From the NCBI GenBank assembly GCA_963761115.1, contig CAVXFS010000005.1:1-64000 (forward strand): 64,000 nucleotides of DNA, written 5' to 3'. The notes under the pieces are model-generated. The model saw only the letters and a list, made by a program, of their open reading frames with translations. It made no database searches and was not told the origin of the DNA. Shown here one piece after another: positions 26,844 through 35,221 of the stretch (position 1 is the stretch's first letter; each line of letters begins with the position of its first letter). The stretch comes from CAVXFS01 sp963761115 (GTDB lineage: Bacteria; Pseudomonadota; Gammaproteobacteria; Burkholderiales; Gallionellaceae). Made by a program: the position numbers and the translations under genes.

Positions 26844-27206
26844 ATGCAAGCTAGAGTCGAGATCATGGGCAGACCGGTATTGGTGCAATGGAGCGCGGCC
26901 GCCGATAAAAAGATGCAAGCCCTCGCCGAGCCGCTGCTGGTCGAGATGGAGCTTTATTTCAGTTGCCTGATACGCAAGGCCGTCCGATTCGGCCGCGACG
27001 CGCAGGCTGGAGATTTTGCCGAGGCCGGCCCGCACCTGCGCATCGGTTTCCGCCCGGTGATGACCAAGGCCTGCGATATCAGCGATTTTGAAGGCGAGCC
27101 GCCCATCGAAGATTTCCCCATCGTCAAGCCACAAGCCTTCGTGCCAAAGCGTCTCAGCATCGATTATGGCGGCGGAAAATGGAGCGGCGAGTTTTTCCTG
27201 CAATAA
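26844..27206 (+). CDS. conserved hypothetical protein
   Basis: 120 aa starting at ATG 26844 behind GGAAGG, a usable ribosome binding site. I do not recognise a named domain. The protein is soluble with no signal peptide, membrane segment or Cys motif, of mixed charge, with VLVQWSAAADKKMQAL and LLVEMELYFSCLIRKAVRF in the first half. It reads like a compact alpha/beta protein. It follows aroC and the inverted repeat in the same direction and is likely its own transcription unit. The clean frame, start site and codon use support a real gene. Confidence 0.7.
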   Translation: MQARVEIMGRPVLVQWSAAADKKMQALAEPLLVEMELYFSCLIRKAVRFGRDAQAGDFAEAGPHLRIGFRPVMTKACDISDFEGEPPIEDFPIVKPQAFVPKRLSIDYGGGKWSGEFFLQ

Positions 27207-27248
27207 GCATCGCAGGCCGTAACCCGACCTACAGCCCCCCCCCACTCC

Positions 27249-27476
27249 CTACTTCCTACCCTCTGATACAACCTGAACCTTCTCTCCATCCGTTACGAAT
27301 TTTCCGGCGTCCGCTTCGGCGACGCGTTGTTTCAATTTCGTGATGTAAAGTTGCGTGCGTTGCAGATAGGATTCCAGCGCTTCGTTGATCAATTCAGATT
27401 CGCTGCGTTGCGTTTCGGTCGCGAGGCTACCCAGCCGTGATTGCAAATCGGGTCTGATTTCCAGTGTTGCGGCCAT
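27249..27476 (-). CDS. ribbon-helix-helix (CopG/ParD-like) DNA-binding protein
   Basis: 75 aa from the ATG at 27476, preceded on the - strand by GGAGTTGAAG; an ATG four codons upstream is possible. The N-terminal strand ATLEIRPDLQSRLGSLA followed by the helix pair TQRSESELINEALESYLQ is the ribbon-helix-helix pattern of CopG/ParD antitoxins. The C-terminal TKLKQRVAEADAGKFV is the usual toxin-contact tail. Only 42 bases remain before the neighbouring gene, so there is no room for the RelE/ParE toxin that normally follows; it may be an orphan antitoxin or a stand-alone repressor. Its last codons lie in a sequence also found at the end of the next gene. Confidence 0.75.
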   Translation of the reverse strand: MAATLEIRPDLQSRLGSLATETQRSESELINEALESYLQRTQLYITKLKQRVAEADAGKFVTDGEKVQVVSEGRK

Positions 27477-27545
27477 CTTCAACTCCATTCAACAGGATTG
27501 GATGGTAATTTTACACCCCCCCTTCCGCAAAGCTACAAGCTATTT

Positions 27546-27590
27546 CCCCACTCCCCACTCCCCACTCCCCACTCCCCACTCCCCACTCCC
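27546..27590. repeat. 7-base tandem repeat (CCCCACT)6
   Basis: Six consecutive copies of CCCCACT followed by CCC lie between the ribbon-helix-helix gene and the end of the ArnT-like gene. The array is perfect, so copy number could vary by slippage. It is not a CRISPR array: units are too short and there are no spacers. Confidence 0.85.
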
Positions 27591-29236
27591 TATTTCCTAC
27601 TCCCCACCCTCTGATACAACCTGAACCTCTCCTCCTTGTCACTGGGACGCCCCCCTTCCCAGATCAATTTCCACTCCCTTTTTCTTCCCGAAGACCCTTT
27701 GATGCTGCTTCCCTGCGTCAGCACCATATCGCAGCGGCGATTTGTACCGGGTCGCGTGTCGATTTCGCCGAAATACTGCATCATTGCGCGTTGTGTAGCA
27801 CCGACTTCCTGGCTGGCGAGGCAGTTGTAATGTTTGGGCAAGGACAGCTTGAGCGATGCGACCATGCCGCGGTAGCTTTTGCCGCTATCCAGCCACGGCA
27901 GCCACAGGGTCATCGCCAGCACCCACACCAGCGTGACGCCCGCCGCCCAGTTGACCACGGCGCGGCGCATCGAGCGGCCCACGCGCCACACCAGCACGAT
28001 CCACAGGAACGTCGCGACCAGCGCGACCCAGAAAGTCGGGGTGTGCACCGTGGGCTGGAAGCCGGGCTGGTATTCCTTCAGCAATTGCGTGATCTTGGCA
28101 TGGTTGTCCAGCAGCAGGCCGGCCCAGCCCCACCACATCAGGATGGCGATCAGGCCGAAGGTCATGATGCCGAACCAGTCGAGCGCGTTGGCCGCGCCGC
28201 GCCGCAATGACGTCAATGCTGCCGTGGCGAGCAGGGCGAGCGGCAGCAGCATCGGCAGCGCATAGATGTCCTTGATGTTGGGCACCAGGCTCAGCGCGAC
28301 CAGCATCACGATGAAACTGTTGAACGGCAGCTGGTACTCGATCGTGTGGAACAGCCGCTTGCGTGCCTGCCACACGGCCCACGCAGCCAGCGGCAGGGCA
28401 GGCCAGGCGAACCACGGCAGGATGTTCAGGTAGTAGAAGACTTCGCGGTATTCACCGCCGCGCGCATAACCCAGCCAGCGCCCGATGTTCAGCGTCCATG
28501 CCCATTCCACGAATAGTTGCGGCGAGCGGACGTATAGCCAGACCGGCCAGATCACCAGCCAGGGCAAGGCAACCAGTGCGGCGATAGCGAGGCTGTTATA
28601 AAAGGGGCGGATGCGCCAGTTGCGATAGATCAGCATGCTGGCGCTGATCAGCAGGAACAGCATCGGCGCGATGAAACCCTTGGCCATGAAGCCGATACCG
28701 AGGCCGATCCCCAGCAACAGTCCCGCGCGCTGTGGCCGCCGGTGGCTCAAGGTGAAGCCGTATTGCATCATCGCGCAACCGGCAAGCAGGCCGAGGTCGG
28801 TGATCATCTGGTGCGTATGCACCAGCATGCCGAGACAGCCGATCAGGATGATGGCCGCGGCCCAGCCGCGGCCGCGGCCAAACAGTTCGCGCGCGGCCAG
28901 TCCGGTGAACAACAGGGTGAATGCGGTATAGAAACCGCTGGCCAGGCGGGCGCCGTCGTGCAGGGGCAGCAGCGGAGAAAACAGCTTGGCGAACAGCGCG
29001 GCCGTCATATAGAACAGGGGCGGCTTATCCATGTACGGATCTCCCGCCAGGTATGGCACCAGCCAGTCGCCGCTTCGCAGGATGTGATATACGATGCCGA
29101 AACTGTGCGCGTCTTCCGGCTTCCACGGATCGTGCCCGACCAGACCGGTGAGCAGCCAGATCGCGCACAGCAGCATCAGGAACAACGCCTTGCCGCGTGT
29201 TATCTGGTGTTCATTGGGATCGGGATAGGGAAACAT
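27590..29236 (-). CDS. ArnT/PMT-family membrane glycosyltransferase (GT83-like)
   Basis: 548 aa with about twelve hydrophobic segments. The first periplasmic loop carries DPWKPEDAHSFGIVYHIL and then GDPYMDKPPLFYMTAALFAKL, the acidic site and DKPP motif shared by ArnT and related GT-C transferases. These enzymes use an undecaprenyl-phosphate-linked sugar at the periplasmic face; ArnT itself puts L-Ara4N on lipid A. The last 100 residues form a soluble periplasmic tail. No arn biosynthesis genes are nearby, so the donor is unknown. The C-terminal codons fall in a 22-base sequence repeated at 27259-27280, so the present end may be altered. Confidence 0.86.
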   Translation of the reverse strand: MFPYPDPNEHQITRGKALFLMLLCAIWLLTGLVGHDPWKPEDAHSFGIVYHILRSGDWLVPYLAGDPYMDKPPLFYMTAALFAKLFSPLLPLHDGARLASGFYTAFTLLFTGLAARELFGRGRGWAAAIILIGCLGMLVHTHQMITDLGLLAGCAMMQYGFTLSHRRPQRAGLLLGIGLGIGFMAKGFIAPMLFLLISASMLIYRNWRIRPFYNSLAIAALVALPWLVIWPVWLYVRSPQLFVEWAWTLNIGRWLGYARGGEYREVFYYLNILPWFAWPALPLAAWAVWQARKRLFHTIEYQLPFNSFIVMLVALSLVPNIKDIYALPMLLPLALLATAALTSLRRGAANALDWFGIMTFGLIAILMWWGWAGLLLDNHAKITQLLKEYQPGFQPTVHTPTFWVALVATFLWIVLVWRVGRSMRRAVVNWAAGVTLVWVLAMTLWLPWLDSGKSYRGMVASLKLSLPKHYNCLASQEVGATQRAMMQYFGEIDTRPGTNRRCDMVLTQGSSIKGSSGRKREWKLIWEGGRPSDKEERFRLYQRVGSRK

Positions 29237-29303
29237 GGGAAGCGGGCTTTTGACTCCAGACGTTCCGGCAGGAGTTTACCCGGTTGATTGCCGGGGTGGA
29301 AAC

Positions 29304-29330
29304 AAAAAAGGCAGCTGATGCTGCCTTTTT
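29304..29330 (-). terminator. rho-independent terminator after rpmE
   Basis: The stem GGCAGC / GCTGCC has the loop TGAT and is flanked by A and T runs on both sides (AAAAAA left, TTTTT right). It lies 24 bases after the rpmE stop and can work in both directions. Confidence 0.85.
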
Positions 29331-29353
29331 GGCATTGCCTGACGCGAGAATCC

Positions 29354-29575
29354 TTACGCTGCGGTGCCGGCTCCCGGCTTGGCGTATTTCTGGCGGAATT
29401 TTTCGACGCGGCCTGCAGTGTCGATAATCTTCTGCGTGCCCGTGTAGAACGGATGGCACTCCGAGCAGACTTCGACGTGCAATGGCTTGCCCAGTGTGGA
29501 CATGGTCTTGAAGGTGTTGCCGCAACTGCAGTTCACGGTCAGTTCCTGGTATTGCGGATGGGTATCGGCTTTCAT
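29354..29575 (-). CDS. rpmE: 50S ribosomal protein L31
   Basis: 73 aa. The zinc-binding (C+) form: C16 and C18 in NCSCGN, C37 and C40 in EVCSECHPFYTG, and the ending KIIDTAGRVEKFRQKYAK is typical. L31 sits on the large subunit near the central protuberance and bridges to the small subunit. A clear terminator follows, and another lies between it and ybdD, so it is a single-gene unit. A zinc-independent paralogue, if present, is not in this window. Confidence 0.97.
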   Translation of the reverse strand: MKADTHPQYQELTVNCSCGNTFKTMSTLGKPLHVEVCSECHPFYTGTQKIIDTAGRVEKFRQKYAKPGAGTAA

Positions 29576-29632
29576 GTCTTTTCCTTACTGTAGTGCGCGG
29601 CATTGGTACGCGCAAGGGGGCGCATTATCCAT

Positions 29633-29658
29633 GAAAAGGGCCGGCTGTGCAACCGGCG
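29633..29658 (-). terminator. probable terminator after cstA-ybdD
   Basis: On the - strand a GCCGG / CCGGC stem with an eight-base loop is followed by CCTTTTC. It lies about 50 bases past the ybdD stop and separates it from rpmE. Confidence 0.6.
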
Positions 29659-29710
29659 ATCCGGGCGCGTGAAACAGGGCATGGGCGGGCCATGCGGCAG
29701 TGGTGCCGGC

Positions 29711-29902
29711 TCAACAACAGCGCTTGATGCCGTTCCATTGCTGCTGCTGGCTGCGCTCGAAATATTCCCTGGCAGATAAAGGTGCCGAGTCGGGATGGCA
29801 GGCGGCATGGTGCTGCAGGTAGCGCTCATAGGCGTCGTCGCCGCTGAGTTGGCGGATGGATCGCCAGCAACGCCGCAGCCATGCCTTCAGTCGCGCTGCC
29901 AT
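29711..29902 (-). CDS. ybdD: YbdD/YjiX family small protein
   Basis: 63 aa from the ATG at 29902. LKAWLRRCWRSIRQLSGDDAYERYL and then HPDSAPLSAREYFERSQQQQ match the short YbdD/YjiX proteins that are always next to CstA/BtsT transporters. It starts 15 bases inside the end of cstA, so the pair is translationally coupled. Studies of E. coli homologues suggest it is needed for transporter activity; the mechanism is not visible here. No membrane segment. Confidence 0.9.
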   Translation of the reverse strand: MAARLKAWLRRCWRSIRQLSGDDAYERYLQHHAACHPDSAPLSAREYFERSQQQQWNGIKRCC

Positions 29903-31959
29903 GCTTCCTCCAGCCTGGTGACCTGATGCGGTGACTCCGACAGCGGCGGCACCGGTTTGCCGTTGAGTGCGCGGATGCAGATGCGCAACATGTCGAGGAC
30001 GATGATCCACAGCAGCGCAGCGAAGAACAGCGACAACGCGGCATCGAGCTGCAGGTTGAAGATCAGCGTCGGTGCGATCGCGGCCTTGTCCGGCGGCAGG
30101 GTGCCGGCGGCAAGCTTGTCGGCCAGTCCGTGTGCGGCGGCGAGAAAGCCGATGCGCACGTCGTCGCTGGAGAGTTTCTGCCATACCGCGCTGGTGGTGA
30201 TGAGTACCAGCCAGGCGAGCGGCAGCCCGGTGATCCAGGCATGCCTCAGTTTGCCGGACTTGACCAGGATGCCGGTGGCGACGCACAGCGCGATGGCGGC
30301 GAGGATCTGGTTGGAGATGCCGAACAGCGGCCACAGGATGTTGATGCCGCCATTCGGGTCGATCACGCCGATGTACAGGAAATAGCCCCAGGCCGCGACG
30401 ACGATGCCGCTGGTGAGCAGTACCGACGGATACCAGGAGGTGCGGCCCATCTGCGGCCACACGTTGCCGAAGATATCCTGCAGCATGAAGCGGCCGACGC
30501 GGGTGCCGGCATCCAGCGTGGTGAGGATGAACACCGCCTCGAACATGATGGCGAAGTGGTACCACAGCGCGAGCATGCCCTGGCCGAAGGCGCTGCCGAA
30601 GATGCTGGCCATGCCCACTGCCAGCGACGGCGCGCCGCCGGTGCGCGCGAACAGCGTGGCTTCGCCCATCTGCTGCGCCAGCAGGTGCATCTGTTCGGTG
30701 CTGACCGGGAAGCCCCACGAGGAGATCTTCGCCACGGCGTCCGCTGCTTCTGCGCCGACCACGCCCGCCGGCGAATTGATGGCGAAGAACACACCGGGAT
30801 CGAGCACGGTGGCGGCGATCATCGCCATGATCGCAACGAACGATTCCAGCGCCATGCCGCCGTAGCCGATCATGCGGATATCGCGCTCGTTGGTAAGCAG
30901 CTTGGGCGTGGTGCCGGAGGCGATCAGCGCGTGGAAACCGGAGATCGCGCCGCAGGCGATGACGATGAAGGCGAACGGGAATAATTTTCCGCCGAAGATC
31001 GGCCCGCTGCCGTCGGTGAACTGGGTCAGCGCGGGCATCTTCACCGTCGGTTGCAGCCAGACGATGGCGATGGCGAGCAGGATCACGGTGCCGAGTTTCA
31101 TGTAGGTGGACAGGTAATCGCGCGGTGCCAGCAGCAGCCACACCGGCAGGATGGCGGCGGCGAAACCGTAGGCGATCACGCACCAGGCCAATACCAGGGC
31201 AGGCTGGTCGAACCATGCGCGCAGCACCGGTTGCTGCTCCACCCAGCCGCCGCCCGCCACCGCCAGCAGCAGCAGGATGACGCCGAGCAGCGAGCCTTCG
31301 AGTATGCGGCCGGGACGGATGTTGCGCATGTACAGGCCGACCAGCATGGCGACGGGGATGGTGGCGGCGATGGTGGCGGTGCCCCACGGGCTGTGCTTCA
31401 TCGCGTTGACCACCACCAGCCCGAGCACCGCGATCAGGATGATCATGATCAGCATGGTGGCGACCAGCGCGGCGATGCCACCGATCGCGCCCAGTTCGTC
31501 GCGCGCCATCTGGCCCAGGCTGCGGCCGTTGCGCCGGGTGGAGTAGAACAGCGTGACCATGTCCTGCACGCAGCCGCCCAGCACCGCGCCGACCAGTATC
31601 CACAGCGTGCCCGGCAGGTAGCCGAACTGCGCGGCCAGCGTCGGCCCGACCAGCGGCCCGGGTCCTGCGATGGCGGCGAAGTGGTGGCCGAACACGATCC
31701 AGCGATTGGTCGGCATGAAATCGTGGCCGTTGTTGAGTCGTTCCGCCGGCGTCGCGCGCGTGGTGTCGATGCACAGAACTTTGGCGGTGATCCAGGCTGC
31801 ATAGAAGCGGTAGGCCAGCGCGTAGGTGCACACGGCGGCGGCGACGAACCACAGCGCATTGACCGGCTCGCCGCGGCTCAGCGCGATGCCGCCGAAGGCA
31901 GCTGCGCCGAGCACGGCGACGGCGGTCCAGGTGAGCAGGGTAAGCGCTTTATTGTTCAT
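29887..31959 (-). CDS. cstA: carbon starvation protein A, pyruvate/peptide transporter
   Basis: 690 aa, the usual CstA size, with about 16-18 transmembrane segments. CstA signatures: ATPAERLNNGHDFMPTNRWIVFGHHFAAIAGPGPLVGP near residue 70-107 and later GGIAALVATMLIMIIL. CstA and BtsT take up pyruvate with protons and were first described as carbon-starvation peptide transporters. It is paired with ybdD. In an autotrophic or oligotrophic betaproteobacterium it could scavenge excreted pyruvate, but this is inference. The upstream gap shows no CRP-like site that I can identify. Confidence 0.95.
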   Translation of the reverse strand: MNNKALTLLTWTAVAVLGAAAFGGIALSRGEPVNALWFVAAAVCTYALAYRFYAAWITAKVLCIDTTRATPAERLNNGHDFMPTNRWIVFGHHFAAIAGPGPLVGPTLAAQFGYLPGTLWILVGAVLGGCVQDMVTLFYSTRRNGRSLGQMARDELGAIGGIAALVATMLIMIILIAVLGLVVVNAMKHSPWGTATIAATIPVAMLVGLYMRNIRPGRILEGSLLGVILLLLAVAGGGWVEQQPVLRAWFDQPALVLAWCVIAYGFAAAILPVWLLLAPRDYLSTYMKLGTVILLAIAIVWLQPTVKMPALTQFTDGSGPIFGGKLFPFAFIVIACGAISGFHALIASGTTPKLLTNERDIRMIGYGGMALESFVAIMAMIAATVLDPGVFFAINSPAGVVGAEAADAVAKISSWGFPVSTEQMHLLAQQMGEATLFARTGGAPSLAVGMASIFGSAFGQGMLALWYHFAIMFEAVFILTTLDAGTRVGRFMLQDIFGNVWPQMGRTSWYPSVLLTSGIVVAAWGYFLYIGVIDPNGGINILWPLFGISNQILAAIALCVATGILVKSGKLRHAWITGLPLAWLVLITTSAVWQKLSSDDVRIGFLAAAHGLADKLAAGTLPPDKAAIAPTLIFNLQLDAALSLFFAALLWIIVLDMLRICIRALNGKPVPPLSESPHQVTRLEEAWQRD

Positions 31960-32215
31960 TGCATCTGTCCTGTAATGGGTGGGCCGGATCGATGACGGGT
32001 ATTTTAACCAAGGATGGACCAGCCATGCATGAATATGGCCCTCAACCCGATTATGGGTTTTGGCTGTGCGTCGGATCGGGCCTCAGCCCAACCTACGGGC
32101 TTGTCCGGAGCATGAAATCGTATCGCTGGTTTATGCGACAATACTTCCTGATAAATGATTTTTTGCCTGACATGCCATCAAACCGTAAAATCGCCGCCTT
32201 TTCGGGAATCGTCGT

Positions 32216-33181
32216 GTGCTTGAATCCATAAAACAACTGCTCGCGCCGGATATGGCCATCGTGGACCAGGTGATCCGCGCCCGCCTTAAATCCGAGGTAG
32301 TGCTGGTCAACCAGGTGGGGGAGTACATCGTCAACAGCGGCGGCAAGCGCCTGCGCCCGGCGCTGGTGGTCCTTTCGGCCAGGGCATTCGATTACCAGGG
32401 AGACCATCATCACAGCCTCGCCGCCGTGGTCGAGTTCATCCATACCGCCACGCTGCTGCATGACGATGTGGTGGACGAGTCCGAGTTGCGCCGCGGCCGC
32501 GCCACCGCCAGCGCGTTGTTCGGCAATGCGGCCAGCGTGCTGGTCGGCGACTTCCTGTATTCGCGCGCCTTCCAGATGATGGTGGAAGTGAACGACATGC
32601 GCGTGATGCAGACGCTGGCCGATGCCACCAATGTGATCGCCGAGGGCGAGGTGTTGCAACTGCTGAATTGCCACGATGCAAATGTTGATGCTGCAAATTA
32701 TCTGCATGTGATCCACTGCAAGACCGCCAAGTTGTTCGAGGCGGCAATGCGCTTGGGCGCGATACTGTCGGGGACGGATGCGGCGATCGAGCAGGCGGCG
32801 GCGAAATACGGCATGCACCTGGGTACCGCGTTCCAGCTGGTGGACGATGTGCTGGATTATTCCGGCGACGAACACGAGACCGGCAAGAACCTGGGCGATG
32901 ACCTGGCCGAAGGCAAACCCACCTTGCCGCTGATCTACGCCATGCAGCATGGCAATGCGGGCCAGGCCGGATTGGTGCGCGAGGTCATCGAAAGCGGCGA
33001 CATGTCGCGTTTTGCAGAAGTGCTGGACGTCATCAAACAGACCGGCGCACTGGAATATACCCTGCAACAGGCACAGCGCGAATCACAGGCGGCATGTGCT
33101 GTTTTGTCCGTTTTGCCGGATTCGGATTACCGTCAATCCCTGCTACAATTGGCGGACTTTGCTGCTTCGCGGCAATATTGA
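32216..33181 (+). CDS. ispB: octaprenyl diphosphate synthase (GTG start)
   Basis: 321 aa starting at GTG 32216; no ATG lies upstream in frame near enough. The first Asp-rich motif is LLHDDVVDES (DDVVD 83-87), the second QLVDDVLDYSGD (DDVLD 210-214), with GGKRLRPALV near 42-51. These are long-chain trans-prenyl synthase hallmarks. The enzyme extends FPP with IPP to the C40 side chain of ubiquinone. The Ala, not an aromatic residue, before the first motif (TATLLHDD) fits a long product. The tRNA-Pro gene follows 64 bases later, an arrangement common in betaproteobacteria. Confidence 0.95.
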   Translation: MLESIKQLLAPDMAIVDQVIRARLKSEVVLVNQVGEYIVNSGGKRLRPALVVLSARAFDYQGDHHHSLAAVVEFIHTATLLHDDVVDESELRRGRATASALFGNAASVLVGDFLYSRAFQMMVEVNDMRVMQTLADATNVIAEGEVLQLLNCHDANVDAANYLHVIHCKTAKLFEAAMRLGAILSGTDAAIEQAAAKYGMHLGTAFQLVDDVLDYSGDEHETGKNLGDDLAEGKPTLPLIYAMQHGNAGQAGLVREVIESGDMSRFAEVLDVIKQTGALEYTLQQAQRESQAACAVLSVLPDSDYRQSLLQLADFAASRQY

Positions 33182-33245
33182 CAGGACAGCGGTATAAATC
33201 TCCTCGGCACGTTGCGATTCTGATTGCTGTCTGGTCTGTGAAATT

Positions 33246-33322
<77 letters not shown>

Positions 33323-33365
33323 ATTAGCAACTGCCTGATGGCGGTATTTTGCGGAGCTTGGGTCG

Positions 33366-33602
33366 ATGAGTCGTTTGCTGGTTCTTGCGGTGGTTGGCTT
33401 CGTCGTTTATTGGCTGCTCAAGTCATATCGCAAACAATTGCTCCATCGGGATGACGCTGTGCCGCCGCCGGCAGAGGACATGGTGCGCTGCGAGCAGTGT
33501 GGCGTGCACCTGCCCAAGCACGAAAGCATGTTCACCGGGGGCAAGTATTTTTGCAGCGAGGAACATCTTCGACTGTATTCCGAAGATCAGAACAAGACCT
33601 GA
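33366..33602 (+). CDS. PP0621 family protein
   Basis: 78 aa. One N-terminal membrane segment (LLVLAVVGFVVYWLLKSY), then a basic stretch and a small zinc-ribbon-like end: MVRCEQCGVHLPKHESMF with CSEEHLRLY, a C-x2-C ... C-x3-H set. This is the PP0621 family, of unknown function, found next to pilS in many beta- and gammaproteobacteria. It overlaps the pilS start by one base (TGATG), so it is in the pilSR operon and may influence type IV pilus regulation, although this is not demonstrated. Confidence 0.9.
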   Translation: MSRLLVLAVVGFVVYWLLKSYRKQLLHRDDAVPPPAEDMVRCEQCGVHLPKHESMFTGGKYFCSEEHLRLYSEDQNKT

Positions 33603-35221
33603 TGAGCGACGATCCGCCAGACTTGCCGCTGCATTCGTTTTCCCCCCAAGTCTACTCTGACCCGACGGCGGAAAATCTGTGGCGCTCGCTTTTCCTGTTC
33701 AATCTGTACCGGCTGGTCCTCAGCTTGTTGTTCGTTTTGCTGGCGAGAAAATACAGCGATCTGCTGTCGCTGGATGCCTATAACCTGCCGCTGTTCCTGT
33801 ATACCGGCTATACATATGTAGGACTGGCCCTGGCATCATTGCTGGCGATATGGCTGCGCTTCCCGACGTTTAAATGGCAACTGGCTTTACAGGTGGGATC
33901 GGATATCGCCTGCCTGACGTTGCTGACTTATGCCGGCGGCGGTGTGCAAAGCGGCTTCGGCATGCTGCTGCTGGTATCGCTGGCGGCGGCGGGGTTGATC
34001 AGCCGCGGCAGGATCACGCTGTTCTTTGCGGCGATGGCGAGTATCGCCATACTCCTGCAGCATTCGTATGCGATCCTGAACGATGGTGCCGATGCGTCCC
34101 AGTATGTGCAGACCGGGATGTTGAGCGTTGCCTGCTTTGCCGTGGCCTGGCTGGCGCATGCACTGGCCCGTTACGTGATCGCCAGCGAGATGCTGGCTGC
34201 CAGACGCGGAGTGGACCTGGCCAACATGGCTGAGGCCAACCGGCTGGTGATGCAGGATGCGCCGGACGGGATATTGGTGGTGGACGCAAGCGGCATGGTC
34301 AGGCAAAGCAATCCGAGCGCTGAACGACTGCTGGGATTCGCCTTCTCGGCGGCGGGTGATATCAACCTGCAGGATTGCTCCCCGCTGCTGGCGCAACACT
34401 ACCTGGCATGGCTGATCGACCGGGAGAATGAGCCCAGGGAGTTGCATTTGCCGGACACCAATTATCGGGTGCGGGTGCATTTTCTTCCGGTGCGGCGCAA
34501 AGGATTCTGGGGGGTGGTGTTGTTCCTGGTAGACATTCAGCGCTCCGAGGCGCAAGCGCAACAGATCAAGCTTGCGGCCCTGGGTCGCCTGACCGCGAAT
34601 ATCGCTCACGAGGTGCGCAATCCGTTGTCATCGATCAGCTATGCAACCGAGTTACTGCAGGAGCAATATCACAATCCCGATCAGGAGCGGTTGCTCCGTA
34701 TCATCCTGGACAATACCTTGCGGCTGGACCGTATCGTGCGGGATGTGATGCAGCTGAACCGGCGTGATCGGGGAAGCGCGGAAACCCTGCGGCCAGTTGA
34801 ACTGTTGCCGATGTTCGTCACCGAGTTGTGCCAGGCAGAGCATGTGGGGCGCAACATATTCAATCTGGATGTGGATGCAGCATGCACGATCAACTTCGAT
34901 CGCGGGCACCTGGATCAGGTGTTGTGGAATATCTGCTGCAACGCGATACGGTACTGCCAGAAACTGCCGGGTAGCGTGCAATTGCTGGTCAGGCGTTCCG
35001 ATGAGCACGTTACGCTGGATATCGTGGACGATGGCCCGGGTATCTCCGAGGAAGCGTCGCAGCAATTGTTCGAGCCGTTTTTTACCACGGCTGCCGGCGG
35101 TACCGGCCTGGGCTTATACATTGCCCGCGAATTGTGCCAAGCTAATGGGGCCAGACTCGATTATGTCCAGAATAATTCGGGTGGCGCACGTTTCCGGATT
35201 GGATTTGGAGAACTGATTTGA
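33602..35221 (+). CDS. pilS: PilS-type sensor histidine kinase
   Basis: 539 aa from ATG 33602. Six hydrophobic segments lie between about 30 and 190 with very short loops, as in PilS, then a PAS-like domain (212-310, DAPDGILVVDASGMVRQSNPSA), the dimerisation H-box NIAHEVRNPLSS with H336, and an ATPase domain with NICCNAIRYC (N box), DIVDDGPGI (G1) and GTGLGLYIA (G2). PilS senses signals including pilin in the inner membrane and phosphorylates PilR. It overlaps PP0621 and pilR on either side by 1 and 4 bases. Confidence 0.93.
   Translation: MSDDPPDLPLHSFSPQVYSDPTAENLWRSLFLFNLYRLVLSLLFVLLARKYSDLLSLDAYNLPLFLYTGYTYVGLALASLLAIWLRFPTFKWQLALQVGSDIACLTLLTYAGGGVQSGFGMLLLVSLAAAGLISRGRITLFFAAMASIAILLQHSYAILNDGADASQYVQTGMLSVACFAVAWLAHALARYVIASEMLAARRGVDLANMAEANRLVMQDAPDGILVVDASGMVRQSNPSAERLLGFAFSAAGDINLQDCSPLLAQHYLAWLIDRENEPRELHLPDTNYRVRVHFLPVRRKGFWGVVLFLVDIQRSEAQAQQIKLAALGRLTANIAHEVRNPLSSISYATELLQEQYHNPDQERLLRIILDNTLRLDRIVRDVMQLNRRDRGSAETLRPVELLPMFVTELCQAEHVGRNIFNLDVDAACTINFDRGHLDQVLWNICCNAIRYCQKLPGSVQLLVRRSDEHVTLDIVDDGPGISEEASQQLFEPFFTTAAGGTGLGLYIARELCQANGARLDYVQNNSGGARFRIGFGELI

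Noticed and set aside
27546..27590. Tandem repeat considered as a CRISPR array
   Set aside because: Units are 7 bases with no spacers and no cas genes are nearby.
29903..31852. Upstream part of a 713-codon - strand frame
   Set aside because: Only its last 63 codons (ybdD) are real; the rest is an out-of-frame reading of cstA.
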